This document shows positions 49,253 through 57,572 of a DNA stretch of 64,000 nt, one piece after another. Origin of the DNA: Streptomyces griseofuscus (GTDB lineage Bacteria > Actinomycetota > Actinomycetes > Streptomycetales > Streptomycetaceae); contig NZ_CP051006.1 in assembly GCF_014673495.1 (NCBI RefSeq), positions 1,612,001-1,676,000 of the forward strand, given 5' to 3'. The position numbers and the translations under genes were made by a program. The stretch's first letter is position 1, and every line of letters begins with the position of its first letter. The notes below the pieces were generated by a model that saw only the letters and a list, made by a program, of their open reading frames with translations, was not told the DNA's origin and did no database searches.

Positions 49253-49914
49253 GGCGGGGCGGTGACGGCCCGTCGAGCGCAACTCGTCCGGCGCAGCTGA
49301 CCTTCTCCTCGCCGGTGCGAGCAGTGATCTCCGGCTGCCGCCGGACGAGCCTGGCCCGTGTGAACTGCCGCCCCTCTCACGGTGCGGGGGCCATGGGGTC
49401 CCCACCCGGCGGCAGTGTCTCCGTCCCGGTGCGGCGGGGCTTGATCACCTCACCACGGGGCGGAACGCACCATCGTAGTCGAGACGTCGGGGGCCGGGGT
49501 TCCCGGCATGGGGGTAGGGCCTGTCCGACCGTTCCCGTCGTCGCCCGTCGCGCGGCAGACGGGAACGGTCGGGCAGGCCCTGAGGGCCGGGGGAAGTCGC
49601 CGGGGCCGGGTGCCGGAGGTGTCCGCGGGCCCCGGTAACCGGTGGGCCGCGAAGGGGTGTGAGGGACGGGTATTGACGGGGCGCCGGGTGAACCGGCCGG
49701 TGCGCGTTGCCTGGTACGCCTTCTTCCAGTCGCCGTTCCTCGGTTCGATCAACGGATCGACGGCCATACGCAGCCCTACTCCACTCTCCGCTGGGTGGTG
49801 GTTGCCGCAAACTATCCAGCCGGGCCCGGGAGTCGGAGGGCGACACGGCCTTTCCGGCATTAGCCGTATTTAAGGCCGTGTCGGAAAGGGCGTGGCCCCA
49901 AGGCCGCCGCGGGT
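49253..49914. other. Gene-poor 660-base stretch with a long hairpin
   Basis: No convincing coding region was found: open frames on both strands have unbiased composition and no ribosome sites. An inverted repeat of 21 bases with one mismatch (49519-49539 and 49558-49578) could terminate the upstream gene. A further pair of imperfect complements around 49838-49893 (ACGGCCTTTCCGGCATTA versus its near-mirror) is present. It may be the relic of an insertion, but no transposase fragment is recognisable. Confidence 0.5.
49519..49578. terminator. Long inverted repeat, possible terminator
   Basis: Arms GCCTGTCCGACCGTTCCCGTC (49519-49539) and its near-perfect complement (49558-49578, one mismatch) enclose 18 bases. 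The distance from the upstream stop (266 bases) is long for a simple terminator, so another role is open. Confidence 0.45.
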
Positions 49915-50328
49915 TCAGACCTCGGCGATCTCCGCGTACAGCTGGGACAGCTCGGGCACGCCGGTCGCGGCCCACTGGCGGCCCGCGTCCACCACCTCCA
50001 CCTCGCGGCCGGAGGCGAGGCGCAGGACGGGCTCGCCGCCGGCGCTGATCCGCCAGGCGGCGCCGGGCACGGTACGCACCACGACGGTGCCCAGATACAG
50101 CGCGGCGTCATGGCCGAGCCAGGGCAGCGTCTCGGCGTCGTCGCGCCAGCGCGGGACCATCTGGTCCAGGGCCTCCAGGGAGGCCGGGGTGTCGTCCAGG
50201 CGGACGCCGCCCCGGGCCGCCTGGGCACGCAGCAGATCGCACTCGGACAGCAGCGCGGCCACCGACTCGGGGTCGGCGGGCAGCGCGGGGTGCTTCTTGT
50301 GCCGTGGGCCCAGGAACGGAAGGTTCAT
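49915..50328 (-). CDS. DUF6278-family protein
   Basis: The 137-residue soluble protein begins MNLPFLGPRHKKHPALPAD and ends PELSQLYAEIAEV. It matches the uncharacterised actinobacterial DUF6278 pattern as I remember it. ATG 50328 was chosen because the longer frame to 50682 is antisense to the exonuclease gene. It lies 17 bases after the exonuclease III stop on the same strand, so the two are probably cotranscribed. No function can be assigned. Confidence 0.72.
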   Translation of the reverse strand: MNLPFLGPRHKKHPALPADPESVAALLSECDLLRAQAARGGVRLDDTPASLEALDQMVPRWRDDAETLPWLGHDAALYLGTVVVRTVPGAAWRISAGGEPVLRLASGREVEVVDAGRQWAATGVPELSQLYAEIAEV

Positions 50329-50344
50329 GGGACCCAGCGTGGCA

Positions 50345-51124
50345 TCAGACGTCGAGGTCGACCACCACGGGCGCGTGATCGGAGGCGCCCTTGCCCTTGC
50401 GCTCCTCGCGGTCGACGTAGGCGTCCTTGACGGCCCCCGCGAAGGCCGCGTTGCCGTACACCAGGTCGATGCGCATACCGCGGTTCTTGGGGAAGCAGAG
50501 CTGGCGGTAGTCCCAGTAGGTGAACGGGTGGTCGTACTTGAGCGGGCGCGGTACGACGTCGTCGAGGCCCACCTCGCGCAGGGCGGTGAGGGCGGCGCGC
50601 TCGGCGGGGGTGACATGGGTGGCGCCCTCGAAGGCGGCCCGGTCGTAGACGTCGTCGTCGGTCGGCGCCACGTTGTAGTCACCGAGGACGGCGAAGGGCC
50701 GGCTGCCCTGCGCGTCGCCGAGGACGGCGGCGCGCAGGGCCTCGAACCACTGGAGCTTGTACGCGTAGTGCGGGTGGTCGACCTCGCGGCCGTTGGGCAC
50801 GTACACCGACCACACGCGGACGGGGCCGCAGGTGGCGGAGATGGCGCGGGGCTCGGTCACGCCCTCGTACCCGGGGTCGCCGGGCAGTCCCCTGACGACG
50901 TCCGCCAGACCGACGCGGGAGAGCACCGCCACGCCGTTCCACCGGCCGGTGGCGTGCACCGCGGCCTCGTAGCCCAGCTCGCGCAGCGGCTCGATCGGGA
51001 ACTGCTCCTCGGCGACCTTGGCCTCCTGGAGGCAGAGCACGTCGGTGCCGCTGCTCTCCAGCCAGGCCAGCAGGCGCGGGAGGCGGGCGGTGATCGAGTT
51101 CACGTTCCAGGTCGCGATGCGCAT
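50345..51124 (-). CDS. xthA: Exodeoxyribonuclease III (AP endonuclease)
   Basis: The 259-residue enzyme of the exonuclease-endonuclease-phosphatase family acts in base excision repair at abasic sites and 3' ends. Motifs in order: ATWNVNSI, LCLQEAK (metal Glu), VPNGREV, VLGDYNVAP (Asp and Asn), RIDLVY and the final GASDHAPV (catalytic Asp-His). Length is normal. The start has no strong ribosome site. Confidence 0.95.
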   Translation of the reverse strand: MRIATWNVNSITARLPRLLAWLESSGTDVLCLQEAKVAEEQFPIEPLRELGYEAAVHATGRWNGVAVLSRVGLADVVRGLPGDPGYEGVTEPRAISATCGPVRVWSVYVPNGREVDHPHYAYKLQWFEALRAAVLGDAQGSRPFAVLGDYNVAPTDDDVYDRAAFEGATHVTPAERAALTALREVGLDDVVPRPLKYDHPFTYWDYRQLCFPKNRGMRIDLVYGNAAFAGAVKDAYVDREERKGKGASDHAPVVVDLDV

Positions 51125-51170
51125 GTCTCACAACCTACCTGGCGGGTACGACAACCCGGCCCGCCCCGCC

Positions 51171-51806
51171 TCACAGCCGGGCCGAGGCCCCCGGGGCGAG
51201 CCGCTGGTGGTCAGTGCCGCCGAGGGCGCCGATCTGGTGGTCGTAGATCGGCCGGGCCAGGTCGGTGAGCAGGGCGTCATGGATGTCGTAGGCGCGCTGC
51301 GGGCGCACCTCACGGACGTAGTCGATCACCTCGGCGATCTTGTTCCAGGGGGCCATGACCGGGAGCATCAGCGTCTCCACGGGCTGGTCGGGGACGGTCA
51401 GGGCGTCGCCGGGGTGGAAGATCCTCCCGCCGTCCAGGAGGTAGCCGACGTTGGTGATGCGCGGGATGTCCGGGTGGATCACGGCATGCAGCTCGCCGTG
51501 CACCTGTACGTCGAAGCCGGCGGCGGTGAAGGTGTCGCCGTGCCCGACGGTGTGCACACGGCCGGGGAACGCGGCCGCGATCTTCTCGGCGACGGACCGC
51601 AGCGTCCAGATCCGGGCGGCCGGGTTGTCCTCCATCGCCGCCCGCAGCCGGGACTCCTCGAAGTGGTCCGCGTGCTCGTGCGTCACGAGGATCGCGTCCG
51701 CCCCGAGCGCGGCGTCCTGCTCGCTGAACCCCCCGGGATCGATGACGAGCACCTGCCCGTCCTTCTCCACCCGGACACAGGCATGGGACTTCTTGGTGAG
51801 CTTCAT
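51171..51806 (-). CDS. MBL-fold metallo-hydrolase (UlaG-like)
   Basis: The 211-residue protein has the zinc-binding THEHADHF motif (about 42-49), HGELHAVIH and a FHPGDAL strand with the bridging Asp. Such UlaG-like hydrolases act on varied phosphodiester or lactone substrates; the substrate here is unknown. AGGATGG lies before the ATG. Immediately upstream is the G-rich repeat tract. Confidence 0.85.
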   Translation of the reverse strand: MKLTKKSHACVRVEKDGQVLVIDPGGFSEQDAALGADAILVTHEHADHFEESRLRAAMEDNPAARIWTLRSVAEKIAAAFPGRVHTVGHGDTFTAAGFDVQVHGELHAVIHPDIPRITNVGYLLDGGRIFHPGDALTVPDQPVETLMLPVMAPWNKIAEVIDYVREVRPQRAYDIHDALLTDLARPIYDHQIGALGGTDHQRLAPGASARL

Positions 51807-51829
51807 GCCTCACCATCCTGCCGGAGGGG

Positions 51830-52190
51830 GCGGGGGGACGCCCGGGGGGTGGGGCGACGCCCGGGGGGGGCGGACGCCCGGGGGTAGGCGGACGCCTGGG
51901 GGTGGGGCGACGCCCGGGGGGGCGGACGCCCGGGGGGTGCCGCCCGGGGGCCCCGGGAGGGAGGCCGGCGCGCCCGGGGATAGGCCGACGCCCGGAAGGG
52001 GGGCCGGCGCCCGGCGGGTCGGCCGACGCCCGGGGGGCCGACGCCCGGCGGGGGCCGACGCCCGGCGGGGGCGAACGCCCCGGGGGGGTCCGCGCCCGGG
52101 AGGGGGGCCGGCGCCCGGGGATAGACGGACGCCCGGGGGGGGGGCCGACGCCCGACGGGTCGGCCGACGCCCGGCGGGGGTCGACGCGCA
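51830..52190. repeat. G-rich imperfect minisatellite, about 17-20-base units
   Basis: About twenty imperfect copies of a unit like GGCCGACGCCCGGCGGGG follow each other with variable G-runs and no third-base pattern. It lies between the metallo-hydrolase start and the PcaL-like gene stop. Open frames across it on both strands are a consequence of the absence of A/T and are not credible genes. The G-runs could form quadruplexes, and slippage should make the length variable. Confidence 0.85.
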
Positions 52191-52253
52191 GGGGCCGCTG
52201 GATGTTCGCGGGGCAGGGGCTCTTCCCACCCCGCGGACGGTCGGTTTCGCGGC

Positions 52254-53549
52254 TCACTCCGCGGGGGTCGTCTCCTCCTGGATGATCTGCTGGGCCACCT
52301 TGAAGGCGCTGGTGGCGGCGGGGAGGCCGCAGTAGAGGGAGATGTGCAGGAGGATCTCGCGGATCTCGTCGGGGGTGAGGCCGTTGCGCAGCGCGGCGCG
52401 GGTGTGGGAGGCGAGTTCGTCCAGGTGGCCGCCCGCGATCAGCGCGGTGAGCGTGATGCAGCTGCGGGTACGGCGGTCCAGGCCCGGCCGGTCCCAGATC
52501 TCGCCCCAGGCGTAGCGCGTGACGAACTCCTGGAAGTCCCTGGAGAACCGGTCCGCCCCGGCCAGCTCCTGGTCGACGCGTGCGTCACCGAGCACCTCGC
52601 GGCGGATCTTCAGCCCGGTCTCGTACCGGCCGGCCCGGTCCGCGGGCGGCGCGGTGGCGGCCGGCGGAGCGATCTCCGCGACCGGGACCACGGCCTGCGG
52701 CGGCACCATCGGCGGCGGCGCCGTGACCTGAGCCCCTGGCAGGGCGAGCTGGCCGGTGTCGTACGGCTGCTGCCAGGCCGTGGCGAAGTGGTGGACCAGC
52801 AGATCGGTGACGGCGGCCGGCTGCTCGACCGGGACCAGATGGGAGGCGCCGGGCACGACCGCGAGCCGCGCGTCCGGGATGCCCGCGACCAGGGTGCGGG
52901 CCTCGGCCGGGCCGGTGACCTGGTCCTCGGAGCCGACCAGGACCAACGTCGGCGCCGCGACCCGGCCCAGCTCGGCCCGTACGTCGAACGCGGCGAGGGC
53001 CTCGCAGGAGGCGATGTAGCAGCCGGGGTCCGTGGTGCGCACCATCTGCACCGCCCACTCGGTGATCGCGGGCTGTGCCGCCGAGAACCCGCTGGTGAAC
53101 CAGCGGTCCGGCGAGGTGCGGGCGATGGGGTCCAGGCCGTTGGTGCGTACGATCACGCCGCGCTGGCGGAACTCGTCGGCCGTCCCGAACCGGGGCGAGG
53201 CCGCGACCAGCGCGAGGGAGGCCAGCCGCTCGGGGTGCCGCAGGGCCAGCTCGATCCCGATCGCGCCGCCCAGCGCACAGCCCGCGTACCCGAAACGCTG
53301 CACACCGAGCGAGTCCAGGGTCGCGAGCAGCCGGGCGCTCAACTCCCCCACGGACCCGACCGGATGCGCGGGCGCCCCGCCGTGCCCGGGCAGATCGAAC
53401 CGGAAGATCCGCCACTGCTTGGCCAGCTCCGGAACCTGCCGGTCCCACATGTGCCATGTGGTACCCAGTGAGGGACCCAGGATCAGGACCGGAGCGTCTT
53501 CTGGCCCGTCAAAGCGGTATTGCAGGGTGTTGGGGGGTGTCTCACTCAC
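52254..53549 (-). CDS. PcaL-type fusion: 3-oxoadipate enol-lactonase-like domain plus 4-carboxymuconolactone decarboxylase
   Basis: The 431-residue fusion has an alpha/beta-hydrolase domain (about 1-260), a proline-rich linker and a carboxymuconolactone decarboxylase domain (about 310-425, RYAWGEIWDRPGLDRRTRS and GHLDELASHTRAAL). It should do two steps of protocatechuate breakdown. In the nucleophile elbow the sequence is GCALGG, so alanine (Ala92) replaces the usual serine; Asp (GSEDQ) and His (GASHL) remain. No other pca genes are nearby. GTG 53549 is preferred over an upstream in-frame start at 53573. Confidence 0.85.
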   Translation of the reverse strand: MSETPPNTLQYRFDGPEDAPVLILGPSLGTTWHMWDRQVPELAKQWRIFRFDLPGHGGAPAHPVGSVGELSARLLATLDSLGVQRFGYAGCALGGAIGIELALRHPERLASLALVAASPRFGTADEFRQRGVIVRTNGLDPIARTSPDRWFTSGFSAAQPAITEWAVQMVRTTDPGCYIASCEALAAFDVRAELGRVAAPTLVLVGSEDQVTGPAEARTLVAGIPDARLAVVPGASHLVPVEQPAAVTDLLVHHFATAWQQPYDTGQLALPGAQVTAPPPMVPPQAVVPVAEIAPPAATAPPADRAGRYETGLKIRREVLGDARVDQELAGADRFSRDFQEFVTRYAWGEIWDRPGLDRRTRSCITLTALIAGGHLDELASHTRAALRNGLTPDEIREILLHISLYCGLPAATSAFKVAQQIIQEETTPAE

Positions 53550-53573
53550 GCCCCAGACCCTCTCACGTCTCAC

Positions 53574-53820
53574 GAAATCTCACACGGCCAGGTGAACCCG
53601 GCGGCTCGTGACCCTCGCGGCGCGGCACGCCCGGCACCGCCGAGACCCTCATGGGTCCACGTACGGGTTCTTCGATGTGCACGCCTGACCGTGGGGACAG
53701 CGCGTCCTCCCGGCTCGCGCACCCTCCCAACCCCTGCGCCGCACAGCTTCCCACCCTCGGCGGGGCTTCCAGACGGTCTCGTTTGCAGCAAAGCGTGTAG
53801 TGCCGTCCCCAAGGATCGGC
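53574..53820. other. Intergenic region without a recognised gene
   Basis: I see no coding region, RNA gene or strong hairpin here. Codon bias of the open frames is poor on both strands. It begins a change from the dense, GC-rich gene order to a more mosaic region. Confidence 0.4.
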
Positions 53821-54163
53821 ATGACGCACCTGAATACCTTCCAAGACACCCGAGCAGCGTGCTGAAGCCGACGAAGTCATCTGGGGGCCGTACCGCTTCA
53901 GGCCCGGAGTCGATTACGCGGATGCACTGGGCCGGGCGGTCCCCCCGTTCCCCCTCCTCCCCGGCGGCCGCACTCGGCTCGCCGTAGACCCCTCCCCGCG
54001 GCCCTCCTGGCACGAAGGCTCCGACGGCGAGCAGGGCTGGCGCGACCGCTACCGCACCTCTCCCATCCGCCTCTGGGCGACCTGCACCGTTCCGGATCAC
54101 AAGCCCTGGTCGCTCGCTTTCGCGGTGCCGCAGGACGGCGGCTGGGCCCTCGGCGGCGCCTGA
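53821..54163 (+). pseudogene. Small broken ORF
   Basis: A short ATG-initiated frame at 53821 (MTHLNTFQDTRAA) stops after 14 residues. A different frame, open from 53834, encodes a protein-like sequence (VIWGPYRFRPGVDYADALGRAV...WHEGSDGEQGWRDRYRTS...VPQDGGWALGGA, ending 54163). That second frame has no ATG, GTG or TTG in its first part. A one-base shift near 53850 would join them into about 113 residues. It is either a frameshifted gene or a sequence error. No family is recognised. Confidence 0.35.
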
Positions 54164-54184
54164 CCCGGACGGGGGTCGGCCTCA

Positions 54185-54415
54185 CTACTGGCCGTCAAGG
54201 TCGAGGCGTGGGCCGGTCTTGGCGTATGCGGCGTTCCCAGCGAACTGGTACTTCTCCCAGGCGGACTGGCGGGTGACTCCGAGCGCGTCGGCGACCTTCT
54301 GCCAGGGCTCCTTCCGGTGCCGAGCGCGAGCCACAGCGATCACCCTCAGGGGCTCGGTTCGCCCCTCCAGCTCACGCAGCGCGGCCAGGGCGGCGCGCGG
54401 GACGCGGGGGCGCAC
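54185..54415 (-). CDS. Small HTH-like protein
   Basis: The 76-residue protein has an N-terminal helix and a helix-turn-helix-like segment WQKVADALGVTRQSAWEKY, then a short tail. It resembles small DNA-binding proteins carried by integrative elements. GTG 54415 is the only early in-frame start and has no strong ribosome site. It diverges from the DUF6551 gene, with the iteron array between them. Confidence 0.65.
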   Translation of the reverse strand: MRPRVPRAALAALRELEGRTEPLRVIAVARARHRKEPWQKVADALGVTRQSAWEKYQFAGNAAYAKTGPRLDLDGQ

Positions 54416-54502
54416 GAAGCTCGATTAAGAGCACCCGGCGCGGGGGCGAACGCACAATCAGCCCCTAATTAGCAGGTCACAAGCGTGTCGGGTCCAAGAC
54501 CA

Positions 54503-54561
54503 TGCGAGAAGAACAAAAGTGCGAGAACTTCGGAGATGCGAAACCGTTTGACATGCGAGAA
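54503..54561. repeat. Four TGCGAGAA iterons with exact 17-base spacing
   Basis: TGCGAGAA starts at 54503, 54520 and 54554, with the variant TGCGAAAC at 54537, so all four begin exactly 17 bases apart. The array lies 54 bases before the DUF6551 ATG in a locally AT-richer stretch. It looks like a binding array for a plasmid-type initiator, partition or regulatory protein. Confidence 0.8.
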
Positions 54562-54614
54562 ATTTCTAAGGTTGGCTGGCCGCCAAACCACCAACCTGGA
54601 CGGGAGTTGCCTCC

Positions 54615-55553
54615 ATGGCGACGACGACCGCCCCGGCCCCCAAGGGCGCCGAGGGCAAACGGGGGACGAAGACCGCCCCCGTCCGCAAGGTCACCGTGCG
54701 CAAGCAGCGCGGGAAGGACGCGCCGCCGCAGTACGAGCCGGTGCCGCACGACGACCGGCCCGTCTACTACCGGAAGATTCCGGTGGGCCTGCTGGAGGTC
54801 GACCCCAGCCTGGACTCCCAGCGGATGTTCCAGCGCCCCTGGGCCAACAAGCTGGCCAAGATCTGGAACCCCGCCGTCCTGCTCCCCGCGATCGTCGCCC
54901 GGCGGTCCGACGGCCGGTACTACGTCCTGGACGGCCAGCACAGCAATCAGGTGGCCCTGGAGAAGCACGGACCGGACTTTGAACGGCACTGCCTGGTGTA
55001 CGAAGGGCTGGACATCTCCGAGGAGGCCGCCTTGTTCCTCGCCGCGAACCGCGACCGCAAGGCGGTCAAGCCCGCGGACAACTACCGGGTGGCCCTCAAG
55101 GCCGGCGAACCGCTGGTGACGCGGATCGACGCCGAAGTGCGGTCCTGCGGTCTGACCGTCACCGGCAGCAGCACGGTCAACCAGGTGGGCGCCGTCCAGG
55201 CCGTCATGGCCGTGGGCGAGAAGCGTGAGGGACTGCTACCCAAGGTCCTCAACACCGTGGCCGCCGCCTGGGGCCGGGACGCCTCCTCGTGGGACAACAT
55301 GGTCCTCCGCGCGGTCGGCCTGGTCATCGACAACAACTGGGACAAGGTCGACCTCGATCGTCTGGCCAAGGCCCTGCGCAAGTACACGGTCCGCCTGTGG
55401 AAGACCAACGCCATCCGCATGACGAAGTCCGGCGGCGGCTCCCAGTCCCGTTCCCTGCCGCTGGCCGAGAACATCATCACCGAGTACAACAAGGGCGAGA
55501 CGGACCCCGCGAAGGTCCTGATCGCGCCCGTGGGCCGCGCCTCCCGCGCGTAG
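54615..55553 (+). CDS. ParB/sulfiredoxin-fold DUF6551-like protein
   Basis: The 312-residue protein has a basic N-terminus (residues 1-40) and a ParB-like N-terminal module (about 50-150). The module has RKIPVGLLEVDPSLDSQR and the nucleotide-site motif YYVLDGQHSNQVAL. A helical domain follows. DUF6551-like proteins are common on actinobacterial plasmids, phages and integrative elements, and ParB-fold proteins act in partition or regulation. GGGAG lies eight bases before the ATG. The upstream iterons are natural candidates for its target. An intrinsic terminator follows. Confidence 0.8.
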   Translation: MATTTAPAPKGAEGKRGTKTAPVRKVTVRKQRGKDAPPQYEPVPHDDRPVYYRKIPVGLLEVDPSLDSQRMFQRPWANKLAKIWNPAVLLPAIVARRSDGRYYVLDGQHSNQVALEKHGPDFERHCLVYEGLDISEEAALFLAANRDRKAVKPADNYRVALKAGEPLVTRIDAEVRSCGLTVTGSSTVNQVGAVQAVMAVGEKREGLLPKVLNTVAAAWGRDASSWDNMVLRAVGLVIDNNWDKVDLDRLAKALRKYTVRLWKTNAIRMTKSGGGSQSRSLPLAENIITEYNKGETDPAKVLIAPVGRASRA

Positions 55554-55567
55554 CCGTCCCCAGGCCG

Positions 55568-55605
55568 GTAGGCCCCACCCCGATGCCGACGGGGTGAGGG
55601 CCTAC
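55568..55605 (+). terminator. Intrinsic terminator after the DUF6551 gene
   Basis: GTAGGCCCCACCCC (55568-55581) pairs with GGGGTGAGGGCCTAC (55591-55605) with a single bulge and a nine-base loop. It lies 15 bases after the stop. Confidence 0.75.
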
Positions 55606-55824
55606 CGCGGGCGACCCTACCCGTGGGCCCGGCAGCAGCCCCGGCTCACGCTGGTCCCCGGCCTGGGCCACGCCGCACAGATGAAGAGTCTGCGCCAGGC
55701 CCTCGACGGCGCCCAGGACGTAACCGCAGCGCGCCGGGAGAGCGAGAGCCGGGTCAGCGCACGTGATCAATTTCAGCGCCAACGGCTGTACCGATGTTCC
55801 AACCGCCGTCCCAGCCCCCTGCGA

Positions 55825-56016
55825 TCAGCCGTAGTACGCGTCGCGCGCAGCGGTGAACGCGACCGCTGCCCTTTCGACCTCTTCGAGGGCAGCCCACTGC
55901 TTGTCGGTCAACTCCTCCTCGGTCTGGTCAATCGGCCAAACCTCATCGAGTTCCCGACGCTTCGTCGCGAACTCCGCCCGGGCTGCCTGATAGATTTCAC
56001 GCTCCTGCTGGTTCAT
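55825..56016 (-). CDS. Small helical protein, unknown function
   Basis: The 63-residue protein is charged and helical (MNQQEREIYQAARAEFATKRRELDEVW..., ending FTAARDAYYG). It has no signal or membrane helix. The amino-acid make-up looks like a real gene although no strong ribosome site is seen. It lies 276 bases downstream of the recombinase stop, on the same strand. Confidence 0.55.
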   Translation of the reverse strand: MNQQEREIYQAARAEFATKRRELDEVWPIDQTEEELTDKQWAALEEVERAAVAFTAARDAYYG

Positions 56017-56292
56017 GGCGCAAGGCTACGGCAGTTTCCGGAGATCAACCGTCAGTCACCATCGGGCTGATCACCGCGGAGAACTGGCGACAGTTGAATA
56101 CGCGAGCCCACCAGTACCTCGCACACACGGCGGGCAAGCTCTGCCTTGCCTCGCAGGAGGGGAGACGTTGGCGGTAGCCTGGCCGCCCCTCCCCCTTGCC
56201 GTCGCTGGTCCACAGCCAGCAGCGACCTCCGGGTCCACTCGATTTGACTGCCATACGGCTGGGCAGGTCGCTAAATCGGCAGGCCGCCTGAG

Positions 56293-57522
56293 TCACGCTT
56301 GCCCCTCCGTCGCAGCACCGTGCAGGCCGTCCCACGTTGTGGCGGCTCCGCGGAGGTCCTCCACGTCCGGCTTCACGTACCACTTCTTGGTGGTCTTGAC
56401 GTTCGTGTGCCCGGCCCACCGGGCAAGGATGTGATCCGGCACGCCTTTGTTGGCGAGGTATGTGAGGCAGGAGGAGCGAGCGTCGTAGAGGCGCACTCTG
56501 CGGAGTTCAAGGATCTCCATGAGCCGGTAAGCGCGTCTGCGGAGCTGCTTGATCGTGAAGGCTTCCCCGGTCTCATGCACCACGACGTATCCGGAATCTG
56601 AGTAAGCCTCACCGAGGACGAGCTTCTCCTTGGCTTGGAGAGCCCTGAACGACTTGAGGGCAGCCAGCACCGGTGCCGGCAAAGGAAGATCCCGTTCCCC
56701 GGCCAGGGACTTGGTGTCCTTCTCTACAACGTACCGGTTCCCCATCATTGTCCGCGTGTTGGCTATGGTGATCGTGGCGGCTTCCAAGTCCACGTCTTCC
56801 CATCGGAGTCCGCAGACTTCAGCCGGACGTAGACCCATGAGGGACAGCAAGAGAGCAGCGTAAAGCCGTTCTGTCCGGACACCGTGAATGAACGTATGAA
56901 TCTCCTGCACGTTCCACGGCTTCACCTCCTGCTTCTTCTTTCGCTCTTCTTTACGTGCTCTGCGTGGGATGGTCACATGTTGGGCTACATTCATGGTTAC
57001 TAGCCGACGCGTAACGGCTCGATTCAGGGCGTCCTTCAATCGGGCGAGACTCATCTCCACGCTGGTCACTCCAAGCGGAGTACCTGCTTTGCCACCGCGC
57101 ACCCGCCCATGCTTCAACGCCCAGTGCATCCAATTTTCTACATCTTCCTCGGTGAGTTCTTGAAGCCGGATGCGCCCCAACCTCCCCCGAACTCGATCGA
57201 GGGTAACCCGATAGTTGTAAATAGTGGTCTCTTCCAAATCCTCTGCCTTCATGGCCAGCCACTGATCAAGCCACTCATTTACATTTATCTGGTTGGGCGG
57301 TACGAACGTCCCTTCCTCGCGGCGGTTTGTGATGCGCGCGTACTCAGCCTTCGCCTCCTTGAGAGTGGCGAACGTACGAGTCAGCTGTTTGCGCCTCCCG
57401 GTGTCAGGGTCGATGCCTACGTCGACTACGAAACGGTAGCGCACCTGTCCCCTGGAGTTGGGTGGAAGCTTCTTGATCGGAACGGACAGGGGGTACTCAC
57501 TCTCCTTCAAGGGGACCTGCAC
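56293..57522 (-). CDS. int: Phage/ICE-type tyrosine recombinase (integrase)
   Basis: The 409-residue protein has a SAM-like N-terminal core-binding domain (about 75-180) and a catalytic domain (about 200-395). The first Arg is in MGLRPAEVCGLRWEDVD. A basic strand and then LYDARSSCL take the place of the HxxR box, with tyrosine where histidine is usual. WAGHTNVKTT and the nucleophile in KKWYV follow. Lower GC than its surroundings suggests transfer. GTG 57522 is the start of the open frame but has no ribosome site, so the true start may be internal. No att repeat or tRNA was recognised nearby. Confidence 0.9.
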   Translation of the reverse strand: MQVPLKESEYPLSVPIKKLPPNSRGQVRYRFVVDVGIDPDTGRRKQLTRTFATLKEAKAEYARITNRREEGTFVPPNQINVNEWLDQWLAMKAEDLEETTIYNYRVTLDRVRGRLGRIRLQELTEEDVENWMHWALKHGRVRGGKAGTPLGVTSVEMSLARLKDALNRAVTRRLVTMNVAQHVTIPRRARKEERKKKQEVKPWNVQEIHTFIHGVRTERLYAALLLSLMGLRPAEVCGLRWEDVDLEAATITIANTRTMMGNRYVVEKDTKSLAGERDLPLPAPVLAALKSFRALQAKEKLVLGEAYSDSGYVVVHETGEAFTIKQLRRRAYRLMEILELRRVRLYDARSSCLTYLANKGVPDHILARWAGHTNVKTTKKWYVKPDVEDLRGAATTWDGLHGAATEGQA

Positions 57523-57572
57523 GAGCAGGGCGCCGGATCATCTGGCTGGCACCAGACCAGTGCCATTCCGTT

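Noticed and set aside
49445..49975. Minus-strand frame of 176 codons in the gene-poor stretch
   Set aside because: It overlaps the 5' side of a competing frame and the DUF6278 gene, and has no ribosome site or recognisable sequence.
51810..52335. Proline/glycine-rich open frames on both strands across the repeat tract
   Set aside because: The tract has almost no A/T, so stop codons cannot occur; the translations only mirror the DNA repeat.
53520..53987. Plus-strand frame of 155 codons after the PcaL-like gene
   Set aside because: It overlaps the start of the PcaL-like gene, has irregular composition and no ribosome site.
54485..55119. Open frames starting upstream of or inside the DUF6551 gene
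   Set aside because: They overlap the iterons or the DUF6551 gene in the wrong frame and lack ribosome sites.
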